64,000 nucleotides of DNA. Source: Lactobacillus kimbladii (lineage in GTDB: Bacteria; Bacillota; Bacilli; Lactobacillales; Lactobacillaceae). The first letter of the stretch is position 1. The number at the start of each line of letters is the position of its first letter. The stretch covers positions 210,226 through 274,225 of the forward strand of contig NZ_KQ034007.1 in the NCBI RefSeq assembly GCF_000970755.1. Reading direction: 5' to 3'. The position numbers and the translations under genes are program-made. Of the stretch, positions 17,526 to 25,390 are shown in pieces. Below the pieces are notes generated by a model. It had not been told where the DNA came from. It saw nothing but the letters and a program-made list of their open reading frames with translations, and ran no database searches.

Positions 17526-17554
17526 TTGCCGATAGGGCATAACTATATTATACT
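17526..17554 (+). promoter_or_regulatory. Promoter of the riboflavin operon
   Basis: TTGCCG (17526-17531), 17-base spacer, TATACT (17549-17554); transcription would start about ten bases before the FMN riboswitch. Confidence 0.6.
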
Positions 17555-17573
17555 AAAAACAGTTGAATACGGT

Positions 17574-17700
17574 TTCTTCGGGGCAGGGTGTAATTCCTTA
17601 CCGACGGTGACAATTAATAATTGAAGTCCGTGACCCGCGTTTTGCGGTGGAACTAGTGCAAGTCTAGTACCGACAGTTAGAGTCTGGATGGGAGAAGAAC
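17574..17700 (+). ncRNA. FMN riboswitch (RFN element)
   Basis: The conserved parts of the RFN element are all visible: CTTCGGGGCAGGGTG, ATTCCTTACCGACGGTGA, AGTCCGTGACCCGC, GTGGAACTAGTGCAAGT, CTAGTACCGACAGT and the closing GATGGGAGAAG. FMN binding is known to favour terminator formation and so shuts off riboflavin synthesis. The terminator hairpin at 17774-17802 lies 74 bases after the aptamer, just before ribD. Confidence 0.97.
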
Positions 17701-17773
17701 AAACAAGATTAGACAGAAAACTCGCGTCGTTATTAAACTTCGCTGAAATCTTATTTGATGAATAAAAAATAAG

Positions 17774-17802
17774 CCTCGTTGATTGAATCAACGAGGTTTT
17801 TT
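17774..17802 (+). terminator. Riboswitch-controlled terminator before ribD
   Basis: CCTCGTTGA pairs with TCAACGAGG across TTGAA, followed by six Ts. It stands between the FMN aptamer and ribD, so it is the expression platform. Confidence 0.9.
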
Positions 17803-17822
17803 AATGCTTAGGAAGTGAAATA

Positions 17823-18884
17823 GTGCAGAATAAAGATTATATGCAAATGGCAGTCCAAGAGGCTTTAAAAGCTCAGGGAATGACTTGGACCAACCCATTA
17901 GTTGGTGCAGTTTTGGTTAAAGATGATCAGGTTTTAGCAACTGGCTACCACCATCAATTTGGTAAAGAACATGCGGAAGTAAATACACTGTCGCACTTAG
18001 CCGATCCTAAACAAGCGCAAGGAGCAACTCTGTATGTTACCTTGGAGCCTTGCAGTCATTATGGTAAACAACCACCTTGTTGCAAAAAAGTAGCCGAAGC
18101 CGGAATCAAAAAAGTGGTTATCGGTCAGGTCGATCCTCATCAAATTGTAGCAGGCAAAGGCATTAAATATCTTAAAAATCATGGGGTGCAGACTGAGGTT
18201 ATTGGTGGCACTGAAAATTTAAATGTTGCGTATAACTTTTTTTATCAGCAAGAAAGGCCCTTTGTAACGCTTAAATATGCAATGTCCATTGATGGCAAAA
18301 TTAATGCTGCAGGCAAAAGAAGAACAATGTTGACTGGGGATGCGGCTCAAGTAGATGTACAAAAATTGCGGTTGCAAAATCAAGCTATTTTAATTGGCGC
18401 AAATACTTTACGCATCGATAATCCGCTTTTAACGGTCAGAATAAAAAACTTACCACATCCTCCTATTAGGATTGTGTTAACTAAGGATGCCAATCAGCTG
18501 GATTTTACTAGTCAATTATTTAAAGCTCGGGGTCAAATTTGGCTACTGAGTGAAACTAAATTAACACAAAAAGTTGGAGAAAATGTATGCTGTTATACTG
18601 CTAGCAAGTGGACACCAGCAAAAGTAGTACAGCTGCTGGCTGAACACGAAATTCAATCGCTGTTAGTTGAGGGCGGCAGCAATATACAAGCTCAGTTTGT
18701 AGCAGCAGATTTAGTAGATGAAATAGTGGCATATGTTGCACCTATCGTTTTGGGTGGTACAGCACTGCCTGCTGTGTTCGGCCAGGCTTTAACAGGAATA
18801 AGTCACTACCAATTACTGGATGTTAAAAGTTTAAACCAAGACGTAAGAATTCGCGTGAGGAGAAAAGAATGTTTACAGGAATAA
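17823..18884 (+). CDS. ribD: Bifunctional riboflavin deaminase/reductase RibD
   Basis: 353 residues. The N-terminal deaminase domain has HAEVNTL (zinc His and catalytic Glu) and the zinc Cys pair PCSHYGKQPPCC; the C-terminal reductase domain begins PFVTLKYAMSIDGKI and contains LLVEGGSNIQAQF. It carries out the second and third steps from GTP to riboflavin (deamination, then NADPH-dependent side-chain reduction). The start is GTG, with TTAGGAAGTG upstream. First gene of the operon under FMN riboswitch control; its end overlaps ribE by 16 bases. Confidence 0.96.
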   Translation: MQNKDYMQMAVQEALKAQGMTWTNPLVGAVLVKDDQVLATGYHHQFGKEHAEVNTLSHLADPKQAQGATLYVTLEPCSHYGKQPPCCKKVAEAGIKKVVIGQVDPHQIVAGKGIKYLKNHGVQTEVIGGTENLNVAYNFFYQQERPFVTLKYAMSIDGKINAAGKRRTMLTGDAAQVDVQKLRLQNQAILIGANTLRIDNPLLTVRIKNLPHPPIRIVLTKDANQLDFTSQLFKARGQIWLLSETKLTQKVGENVCCYTASKWTPAKVVQLLAEHEIQSLLVEGGSNIQAQFVAADLVDEIVAYVAPIVLGGTALPAVFGQALTGISHYQLLDVKSLNQDVRIRVRRKECLQE

Positions 18885-19474
18885 TTCAAACAACGGGAAC
18901 GATTACCCGTTTGGAAATTAGTGAGCAACATGCAAGACTAGGTATTTGTGCTCCAAAATTGTTGCAAAAAGATTTGCCTTTAGGAGCAAGTATTGCCGTT
19001 AACGGCATCTGTTTAACCATTACTGACTGGCGCGAGGATGACTTTGCAGTAGACGTGATGCCGGAAACAATGAAAAGAACTAATCTAGGCAAGTTGCAAA
19101 AAGGTAGTTTGGTTAATTTGGAGCCGTCACTGGCGTTAAACGGCAAACTTGATGGTCATATTGTTGCAGGACACATTGATACTACAGCTGAACTGGTAAA
19201 AAGGGATGAAAACGAAAATTCTATTGAATTGGAATTTCAAGTACCACATAAGTATGATTCCTTTATTGTTGAAAAAGGATCAATCGCTATTGATGGTATC
19301 AGTTTAACGGTCACTATGGCAGAAAATGATCATTTCGGGGTAAGTTTAATACCTTATACCATACAAAATACTACTTTGGCTCATTACCAAGTAGGCGATA
19401 AAGCAAATATTGAAGTGGATATGATTGGCCGCTATGCAGTCAAGCAAATTCAGGCCTGGAAAAAAGAATTTTGA
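18869..19474 (+). CDS. ribE: Riboflavin synthase alpha subunit
   Basis: 201 residues made of two lumazine-protein repeats: the first starts MFTGIIQTTGTI and has GASIAVNGICLTIT; the second has GHIVAGHIDTTAEL and GSIAIDGISLTVT. It dismutates 6,7-dimethyl-8-ribityllumazine to riboflavin, the last step, as a homotrimer usually associated with RibH. GAGGAG lies nine bases upstream of ATG, within the end of ribD. The stop overlaps the ribosome-site region of ribBA. Confidence 0.96.
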   Translation: MFTGIIQTTGTITRLEISEQHARLGICAPKLLQKDLPLGASIAVNGICLTITDWREDDFAVDVMPETMKRTNLGKLQKGSLVNLEPSLALNGKLDGHIVAGHIDTTAELVKRDENENSIELEFQVPHKYDSFIVEKGSIAIDGISLTVTMAENDHFGVSLIPYTIQNTTLAHYQVGDKANIEVDMIGRYAVKQIQAWKKEF

Positions 19475-19485
19475 TGGAGGAAAAA

Positions 19486-20712
19486 ATGACAGAAAAATTG
19501 AATGAAAAAATGCATAAAGTATTGCAGCACATGCTAAATGGTGGTTTGGTAATTGTGGCTGATTCACCGCAACGTGAGTCTGAAGGGGATATGATTGGCT
19601 TAGCAGAAAAAGTTACGCCACAAGCTGTTAACATGATGATCACTAAAGCTCGTGGATTATTATGCGTGCCGATGAGCAAAGCTTATGCCGACCGCTTGCA
19701 GTTAAAACCAATTGAAACGGGTTCGAACGATACTTTTGGCACGGCTTTTACTCTTAGTGTGGACTCGACTGAAACTACAACAGGAATTTCAGCTTTTGAT
19801 CGGGCAAAGACTATTAAAAAATTGGCTGATCCTAATAGTCAATGGGCGGATTTTTACCATCCCGGTCATGTTTTTCCACTAGTAGCTAAAGAAGGTGGCG
19901 TATTGGAACGTACTGGTCACACTGAAGCAGCCCTGGACTTGGCCAGATTGGCTGGAGTTGCTCCTGTTGGCTTTATTTGTGAGTGTATTAAAAAAGACGG
20001 AACGATGGCTCGGCGAAAGGATCTAAAAGCTTTAGCGGAAGGACTTGGCATTCCTTATTTGACCATTGAAGAGTTAATTGCATACCGTAAAAATCAGGAA
20101 AATAAAGATTTGGGGATTGAATCATTTACAAAGGTTGATTTTCCTACCAAGTACGGTCACTTCCAGCTTGAAGGTTTCAGAGATACAAAGCACCCTGAAA
20201 AGCAGCCTACTTTATTAATTAGTAAAGGTGAAATTAAAAATGGCGAGCCACTTTTACTGCGGCTTCATAGTGAATGTCTAACTGGGGATGTTTTTGGTTC
20301 TAAACGCTGTGATTGCGGCGCTCAACTAGCTGAAGCATTAACTAAAATTGAAGAAAATGGTTCAGGAGCGGTTTTATACCTGCGTCAAGAAGGTCGGGGA
20401 ATTGGCCTGGAAAACAAATTGCGCGCTTATAAACTGCAAGATGAAGGCATGAATACGGTAGAAGCAAATCAGCATCTTGGTCTGCCAGTTGATGCTCGTA
20501 GCTACAATGTCGCTGCCGAAATCTTACGACAAAAGGGTGTTAGCGAAGTTAATTTGATGACCAATAACCCTGATAAAGTGAATCAATTAGAAAATTATGG
20601 TATTAAAGTTGTCAAAAGAATACCTGTTGAAGTAGGCATGACTGCAGAAAATAAGAATTACTTGGCAACTAAAAAGCATGAAATGAATCATATATTGAAT
20701 GAGGTGGATTAA
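19486..20712 (+). CDS. ribBA: RibBA: DHBP synthase / GTP cyclohydrolase II
   Basis: About 408 residues. N-terminal 3,4-dihydroxy-2-butanone-4-phosphate synthase domain (SPQRESEGDMIG, RTGHTEAALDLARL) and C-terminal GTP cyclohydrolase II domain with zinc Cys in SECLTGDVFGSKRCDCGAQL and the LRQEGRGIGL loop. It makes both precursors that RibD and RibH use. The ATG at 19486 is five bases after TGGAGGA; earlier in-frame TTG (19471) and ATG (19474) overlap the ribE stop and lack a ribosome site. Confidence 0.96.
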   Translation: MTEKLNEKMHKVLQHMLNGGLVIVADSPQRESEGDMIGLAEKVTPQAVNMMITKARGLLCVPMSKAYADRLQLKPIETGSNDTFGTAFTLSVDSTETTTGISAFDRAKTIKKLADPNSQWADFYHPGHVFPLVAKEGGVLERTGHTEAALDLARLAGVAPVGFICECIKKDGTMARRKDLKALAEGLGIPYLTIEELIAYRKNQENKDLGIESFTKVDFPTKYGHFQLEGFRDTKHPEKQPTLLISKGEIKNGEPLLLRLHSECLTGDVFGSKRCDCGAQLAEALTKIEENGSGAVLYLRQEGRGIGLENKLRAYKLQDEGMNTVEANQHLGLPVDARSYNVAAEILRQKGVSEVNLMTNNPDKVNQLENYGIKVVKRIPVEVGMTAENKNYLATKKHEMNHILNEVD

Positions 20713-20713
20713 C

Positions 20714-21187
20714 ATGAAAGAAATTATTGGGAATATTGCTAAAGGACAAGATAAAAAAATTGGTATTGTTGTTGCTCAGTTTAATGGTGTGGTAACCGAT
20801 CGCCTGCTTTCAGGAGCGTTAGGACAACTTAAGAAATCTGGTGTGAAAGATGAAAACATTGTGGTTGTACGGGTACCCGGAGCCTTCGAAATTGCCCGTA
20901 CAGTCAACTGCTTGGCACAAAGTGGCAAAGTTGATGGTATCATTGCATTAGGAGCAGTTATTCGGGGTGAAACAGCTCACTTTACCTATGTTTGTGAAGG
21001 CACCACGTCGCAGTTAGCAGCAGCGTCAGCTAACGGAAATGTGCCAGTGATGTTCGGCGTGTTAATGACTGATACAGTTGCACAAGCAACTGACCGTGCT
21101 GGCGGCAAGTCAGGCAATAAAGGAGCTGAGTGTGCCACAGATGTCTTAGAAGTCTTAAATATAGAAGAACAGATTAAACAATTATAA
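20714..21187 (+). CDS. ribH: 6,7-dimethyl-8-ribityllumazine synthase (beta subunit)
   Basis: 157 residues. VAQFNGVVTDRLLSGAL, VVRVPGAFEIARTVN, ALGAVIRGETAHFTYV (catalytic His) and FGVLMTDTVAQATDRAG are the lumazine synthase signatures. It condenses the RibD and RibB products into the lumazine and assembles as a 60-mer in related bacteria. ATG at 20714 follows GAGGTGG by six bases; the in-frame ATG at 20699 lies inside ribBA. Last gene of the complete four-gene operon, closed by a terminator. Confidence 0.96.
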   Translation: MKEIIGNIAKGQDKKIGIVVAQFNGVVTDRLLSGALGQLKKSGVKDENIVVVRVPGAFEIARTVNCLAQSGKVDGIIALGAVIRGETAHFTYVCEGTTSQLAAASANGNVPVMFGVLMTDTVAQATDRAGGKSGNKGAECATDVLEVLNIEEQIKQL

Positions 21188-21231
21188 TTTAATTAAGTGC
21201 ATCATTGCTATTGGGCGCCACTAATAACGAA

Positions 21232-21271
21232 AAAACAAGTCATCTTTGAAAATAAGGATGGCTTGTTTTTT
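21232..21271 (+). terminator. Intrinsic terminator of the riboflavin operon
   Basis: AACAAGTCATC pairs with GATGGCTTGTT (one G-T), followed by a T-run. Confidence 0.85.
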
Positions 21272-21381
21272 ACATTGCTTGTTACCTAGTTATAAAAATT
21301 TATTTCTGTAATTTTATTTAATTGACAATAAGGCTGCTAAAACTACTGATATTAATACGCTGATTTTTATTAAAAATATGC

Positions 21382-21410
21382 TTGATTTGTTATTAAATAA
21401 TATATATACT
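21382..21410 (+). promoter_or_regulatory. Promoter of the surface protein gene
   Basis: TTGATT (21382-21387), a 17-base spacer and TATACT (21405-21410), about 70 bases before the ATG. Confidence 0.5.
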
Positions 21411-21477
21411 TAGTTAATAATAACAAATGTAATATTAAAATACTGTGAATCTACAAATCAGTCTTTTGGAGGTAAAG

Positions 21478-23106
21478 ATGAATAAAATATCAGAGCACAA
21501 TAAAAAAGCTGAAGTACTTCTTTTTAGCAGTTTAACTGCAGCTGCACTTGGCTTGGTCAGTATAAACACCAATTCTGTTAGGGCGGACAGCCTGTCTGCC
21601 AGTCAGCTAATAACTCAAAATAATACAATTAAAAGGGGAGAGAAAAAAGAAAATTCAAATCTACAAGAAACTAATTCGGCAAATCAAACAGAAATAAAGC
21701 AAAATGATGGTCAGAATACAGATGAATCGCATGATGATAAACAAAAACCGACAGACACAAAAGGCCAGGAACCATCATCTGATAACTCCAACAATGATTC
21801 TAATACCAAATCAATTATTCAAAAAAAATGGAATGATCTTGATGTGGAGTTTGATACTACTAGTAAGGAGCTAACTGTACATGGAAGTTCCGCAGATCAT
21901 CCGGTTACTTTAACAAATCCAAAGCCTTTAAAAGGAATTGTTGATGATGAAATTAAAAAGATAACTTTTAAAGGTAAAGTTCAAATTGCCGGTTCTGCAA
22001 AAGCACTGTTTAATGGCCTTAGTGAACTAACAGATATTGCCGGAATGGCTAATTTTGATACAGCTAATACTACTGATATGTCGAATATGTTTTCTGACTG
22101 CAGTAGTTTGAAGGTACTGGATATCAGCAACTTTGATATGAGTAAAGTCTCCAATAATGATTCTATGTTAGCAGGGTTGAAAAACTTGCTGGTTTTGAAA
22201 TTGGGCCCCAATGTTAAAAATCTCAAAGGAACTGGACTTGATACAGAAGGCACTTGGTTAAGCGTTGGCAAAGGTACAATTGATCAGCCTGAAGCAACAG
22301 ATAAATGGTCATCCACAGAACTGATAAATAATTGGAATGGTAAAAAGGAAGCCTATGCTCGCGAAATTGCAATTTTGGTTTCTTATCAAGATGAAGAAGG
22401 CAAAGATCTTTTGCCTGCTGAATCCATAACGGGTACATACGGAAAATCATATGAAGCTAAGGCAAAGGATATTCCAGGATATTTTTTATTTAAAACGCCG
22501 GAAAATGCTTCAGGCATTTTCGGAGACAATACGCAAGCAATCAATTTTGTCTACCGTAAATACCAGCTAGACAATCAGCCGGTTAAAGGTGCCACTGTTA
22601 CGGTTCACTATCAAGATGAAAAGGGTAATGAATTAACTCCACCGGTAGTAATTAGTGGTAATTTGGGTGATGGTTACGTAACTGAAACTAAAGAAATTAC
22701 GGGTTACACTTTAGATGACAGAACTGATAATGCGACAGGCTTTTTTGCCAGTCAACCCCAAGACGTGATTTATATTTATACAAAAGATAAATCGGATGTA
22801 ACCAAACCTGAAGAAAATCCAACTAACACCAATCATAAAAAGAAAGGCCACCAAGAGGTCGCTAAACAAAAGAAAAGAAAGAATAAAACAGGTAAAAAGC
22901 AGCATAAAAGAATAAGTTTAACTGCAAAAGACAATTATGGACATAAAACAACAACTTTCAAGCCAAAAGGTGTAAAAGAAAAAGCTAAAACTTTGGCACA
23001 GACAGGTTTAGATAAAATGTCTCAGTTAGGCACTCTTCTTTTAGGCGCTTTAGCAATAATTTTGAGTCTTTTTGGTGTAAAGCTAGAACACCAAAAGAAA
23101 GAATAA
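21478..23106 (+). CDS. LPxTG-type cell-wall surface protein with DUF285 and MucBP domains
   Basis: 542 residues. Signal peptide (basic KISEHNKKAE, hydrophobic FSSLTAAALGLVSI, likely cut after VRA), then a Gln/Asn/Lys-rich spacer to about residue 120, a BspA-like DUF285 repeat region (NFDTANTTDMSNMF, LKVLDISNFDMSKV), two MucBP domains (ILVSYQDEEGKDLLP and VTVHYQDEKGNELTP, each about 65 residues), a Lys-rich wall-spanning linker and a C-terminal sorting signal LAQTG, hydrophobic stretch and KKE tail. The motif LAQTG departs slightly from LPxTG but occurs in lactobacilli. Such proteins are adhesins that bind mucus or host surfaces; the ligand is not predictable. TTTTGGAGG lies before the ATG. 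Confidence 0.88.
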   Translation: MNKISEHNKKAEVLLFSSLTAAALGLVSINTNSVRADSLSASQLITQNNTIKRGEKKENSNLQETNSANQTEIKQNDGQNTDESHDDKQKPTDTKGQEPSSDNSNNDSNTKSIIQKKWNDLDVEFDTTSKELTVHGSSADHPVTLTNPKPLKGIVDDEIKKITFKGKVQIAGSAKALFNGLSELTDIAGMANFDTANTTDMSNMFSDCSSLKVLDISNFDMSKVSNNDSMLAGLKNLLVLKLGPNVKNLKGTGLDTEGTWLSVGKGTIDQPEATDKWSSTELINNWNGKKEAYAREIAILVSYQDEEGKDLLPAESITGTYGKSYEAKAKDIPGYFLFKTPENASGIFGDNTQAINFVYRKYQLDNQPVKGATVTVHYQDEKGNELTPPVVISGNLGDGYVTETKEITGYTLDDRTDNATGFFASQPQDVIYIYTKDKSDVTKPEENPTNTNHKKKGHQEVAKQKKRKNKTGKKQHKRISLTAKDNYGHKTTTFKPKGVKEKAKTLAQTGLDKMSQLGTLLLGALAIILSLFGVKLEHQKKE

Positions 23107-23135
23107 AAGCCTGTTAATTTAAAAAGTTAACTTAA

Positions 23136-23174
23136 ATCAACCATTTTTATTGTAAAGACAGGTTGATTTTTTTT
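23136..23174 (+). terminator. Intrinsic terminator after the surface protein gene
   Basis: ATCAACC (23136-23142) pairs with GGTTGAT (23161-23167), with an 18-base loop and a run of Ts on the plus strand. It separates two convergent genes. Confidence 0.7.
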
Positions 23175-23183
23175 GCTGCATTT

Positions 23184-24449
23184 TTAATTAATCTCTTCTA
23201 AGCGGTATCGTTGCACGTCGATGCCAAGAAAGCTGAAAACAAGTAATAACGCAATTCCAGTGGTAAGCAAAGTAAGAGCTGGCTGGTGGCAAGCATTGGC
23301 GATCGCAGATACTCCGACAGTAAAAAAGATATTCAATAGAGCACTCCCCAACTGCAAGAAACTTGTTTGCGAAGACTGCACCTCTTTACCGGTTCTTTTA
23401 ATTCTGGTTTTATTGCACCAATTAGCGATTGGTAAAGTTTCGCCATATATCAGTACAGTAATAACGCTCAGAGTAACGATTGTTTGATTTAAAAAGAAAA
23501 CTCCTAAAGCCAGCGTGGTAATAAATACTAAAGTACTGAGCAGCCAAAATGTATTATCAAAGCGAATAAGAATAGCACCTAAGAAAAGACCACTGACTAC
23601 GGCAACTAGTAGCCAGTAAACTTGACTGTAATTAGGATCAATTGCCTTCCAGAAATAGATCAGCAACCCGTTAAATACTGATTGGAGAGCACTGGTAAAG
23701 ATGGCAATAATAATTGAGGCGCGTAAGCCTTTGCTAGCAGTTATGTTGTGCCAAACTGTCACGAGGTGATTTAAGGTTTTAAAACTATTTTGGTTTTTAG
23801 TAAAGTGATTTTGGCGTAAAGCAATAGAGAGAAATATATTTATAAAAAAACCGCAGCTTGCTACCAAGAGAAAAGACAAATAGTTGCGGGTAGTAAAAAT
23901 TAAAACTGCCATCGCTGCCACACTGGCAATATTACCAATAAGTCCGGCAATGGAATTATGGTTAATAGTTGGCTCCAGTGCATTATCAGTCAGAAGTGAC
24001 TTTAAATTCCCAGTGAAAGATAATCCTTCTACTAAGCTAAACATTGTTATACAAAGGTCAACCAGAATGTATAAGGGCACAAAGTATTTTTGCGGGAAAG
24101 TAAAAGGGATTAATAAAAATAAACTCAGTAAAATATACATCCAGATAAGCATGCGTCTCTTGTCAGTGTTATCAAGCTTGGAACCGATAAATAAAACACT
24201 CAAAATAAGTGCTAATGAACTGATACTTGAGATCAAGCCGTTAATAAGGATATTATCCGAATATTCACGGATAATTAGTGAACCGCCAATTCCAACCAAG
24301 ATGCTGCTAAAATTCGTCAAAAAATTGATTAGTGGTAATAATATTTGGTTACGGCTGAGAAAGTTATTATTGTCCAATTTTGCCACGCTTTCGTTTAGTG
24401 TAATGAGAAGCGTAACATATAGGAACTTAGCTGACAGCAAAAGTAACAT
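23184..24449 (-). CDS. MFS-type membrane transporter
   Basis: Up to 421 residues with about twelve hydrophobic segments and the MFS-like loop FIGSKLDNTDKRRML between helices 2 and 3. I recognise only the superfamily; no substrate can be given. The N-terminus is doubtful: the ATG at 24449 has no ribosome site and lies in the T-run of a terminator-like hairpin at 24446-24486. A TTG at 24377 (giving a start at DNNNFLSRN right before the first helix) or a GTG at 24386 fits the protein better. The gene is divergent from the broken cofE homologue. Confidence 0.7.
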   Translation of the reverse strand: MLLLLSAKFLYVTLLITLNESVAKLDNNNFLSRNQILLPLINFLTNFSSILVGIGGSLIIREYSDNILINGLISSISSLALILSVLFIGSKLDNTDKRRMLIWMYILLSLFLLIPFTFPQKYFVPLYILVDLCITMFSLVEGLSFTGNLKSLLTDNALEPTINHNSIAGLIGNIASVAAMAVLIFTTRNYLSFLLVASCGFFINIFLSIALRQNHFTKNQNSFKTLNHLVTVWHNITASKGLRASIIIAIFTSALQSVFNGLLIYFWKAIDPNYSQVYWLLVAVVSGLFLGAILIRFDNTFWLLSTLVFITTLALGVFFLNQTIVTLSVITVLIYGETLPIANWCNKTRIKRTGKEVQSSQTSFLQLGSALLNIFFTVGVSAIANACHQPALTLLTTGIALLLVFSFLGIDVQRYRLEEIN

Positions 24450-24486
24450 AAAAGGCCGTTTCTTTTACTTGAAACAGCCTTTTTCA
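24446..24486 (-). terminator. Terminator-like hairpin at the 5' end of the MFS gene
   Basis: On the minus strand AAAAAGGCTGTTTC pairs with GAAACGGCCTTTT across AAGTAAAA (one mismatch or wobble), ending in a T-run that runs into the annotated ATG. There is no minus-strand gene upstream that it could terminate, so it is either an attenuator in the leader of the MFS gene or part of an inserted palindromic element. Flanking segments are complementary as well: AGCGTAA (about 24540) with TTACGCT, and TAAGGAACTTA with TAAGTTCCTA, nested around the hairpin. Confidence 0.5.
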
Positions 24487-24640
24487 ATATGCAAAATCTT
24501 AGATCTTAATTAAGTTCCTTAACGATTATTTTTATAAATTACGCTACAAATCCATAAAATACGTAGTGTTGTCCAAATTTTTAGAGTATTATATAAATAT
24601 TAAGAAAAAGTGATAGTAATAGTTGTGATAAGGATAATGT

Positions 24641-25348
24641 ATGGTTACAATTATTGGATTGCGTGGCGTACCCATAATTTTTAAAGTTTGTGATTTGCCC
24701 TAAATATTAATTGAAACAGTCAAAAAGGAACATTTTCAAATTGCTGGTGGTGATATTATTTGTGTAGCTTCTAAGATTTGCTCGCTAGCAGAAGGCGATG
24801 TTGTAGATCTAAAACAAGTTGTGCCGACATCTTTGGCACGAAAAATTCAGCAGCGAATTTCCAGAAAAGATGAGCGTTTAATTCAAGTAATTATCTACCA
24901 AGCCAGCGATCCTACTGGTAGCAAGCTGGAAATAAGTGGAAATCATATTGGTGCATGGCTGCCAAATGGATTGTTTTTAACTAGTTGCGGTGTTGACAAG
25001 GGTAAAAATAATACGGCGATAACTTTGCCCAAGAATTGTGATTTAACAGCTAAACGCATCAGCAATGCTTTTTGCCAAGAGTTAGTGGTAAAAACGAGTA
25101 TGATTATTACTGACAGTGACGGTAGGGCAGATAAAAAAGGTGCTAATCAGGTAGCAGTTGGCTTATATGGTTTAAATGGTCTGAGAACAAATAACAAAAC
25201 TGGTACTAGCGAAACACTTTGTGATTTGCTGGCAGCTGCTGCGGGTTTAGTAATGGGACAACGTGGTATTAATATACCATTAGCCTGCATTCACGGTCTT
25301 GAATATGAAAAAGCTACTGATTTTAGCATTGCAGATACCGTAAATTAA
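24641..25348 (+). pseudogene. CofE-like (coenzyme F420 gamma-glutamyl ligase family) gene with in-frame stop
   Basis: Reading from ATG 24641 (after AAGGA), the frame gives MVTIIGLRGVPIIFKVCDLP, then TAA at 24701, then continues with ILIETVKKEHFQIAGGD and a full CofE-like protein (VASKICSLAEGDVV, TSCGVDKG, ITDSDGRADKKGANQVAVG). The family has a Gln-like or polar residue here, so one C-to-T change (CAA to TAA) would explain it. Without the stop it would be about 235 residues. Residues after a GTG at 24821 could still be translated as a 175-residue fragment, but that lacks the N-terminal nucleotide region. CofE homologues occur in lactobacilli that do not make F420, with unknown role. Confidence 0.8.
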
Positions 25349-25390
25349 AATTTAACCTGTACGAATCATTTTTAGAATGGAGCAAGTTTT

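Noticed and set aside
24821-25348. A genuine 175-residue protein starting at GTG 24821
   Set aside because: Homology to CofE continues upstream in the same frame up to and beyond a stop codon, so this is a fragment and not a complete gene.
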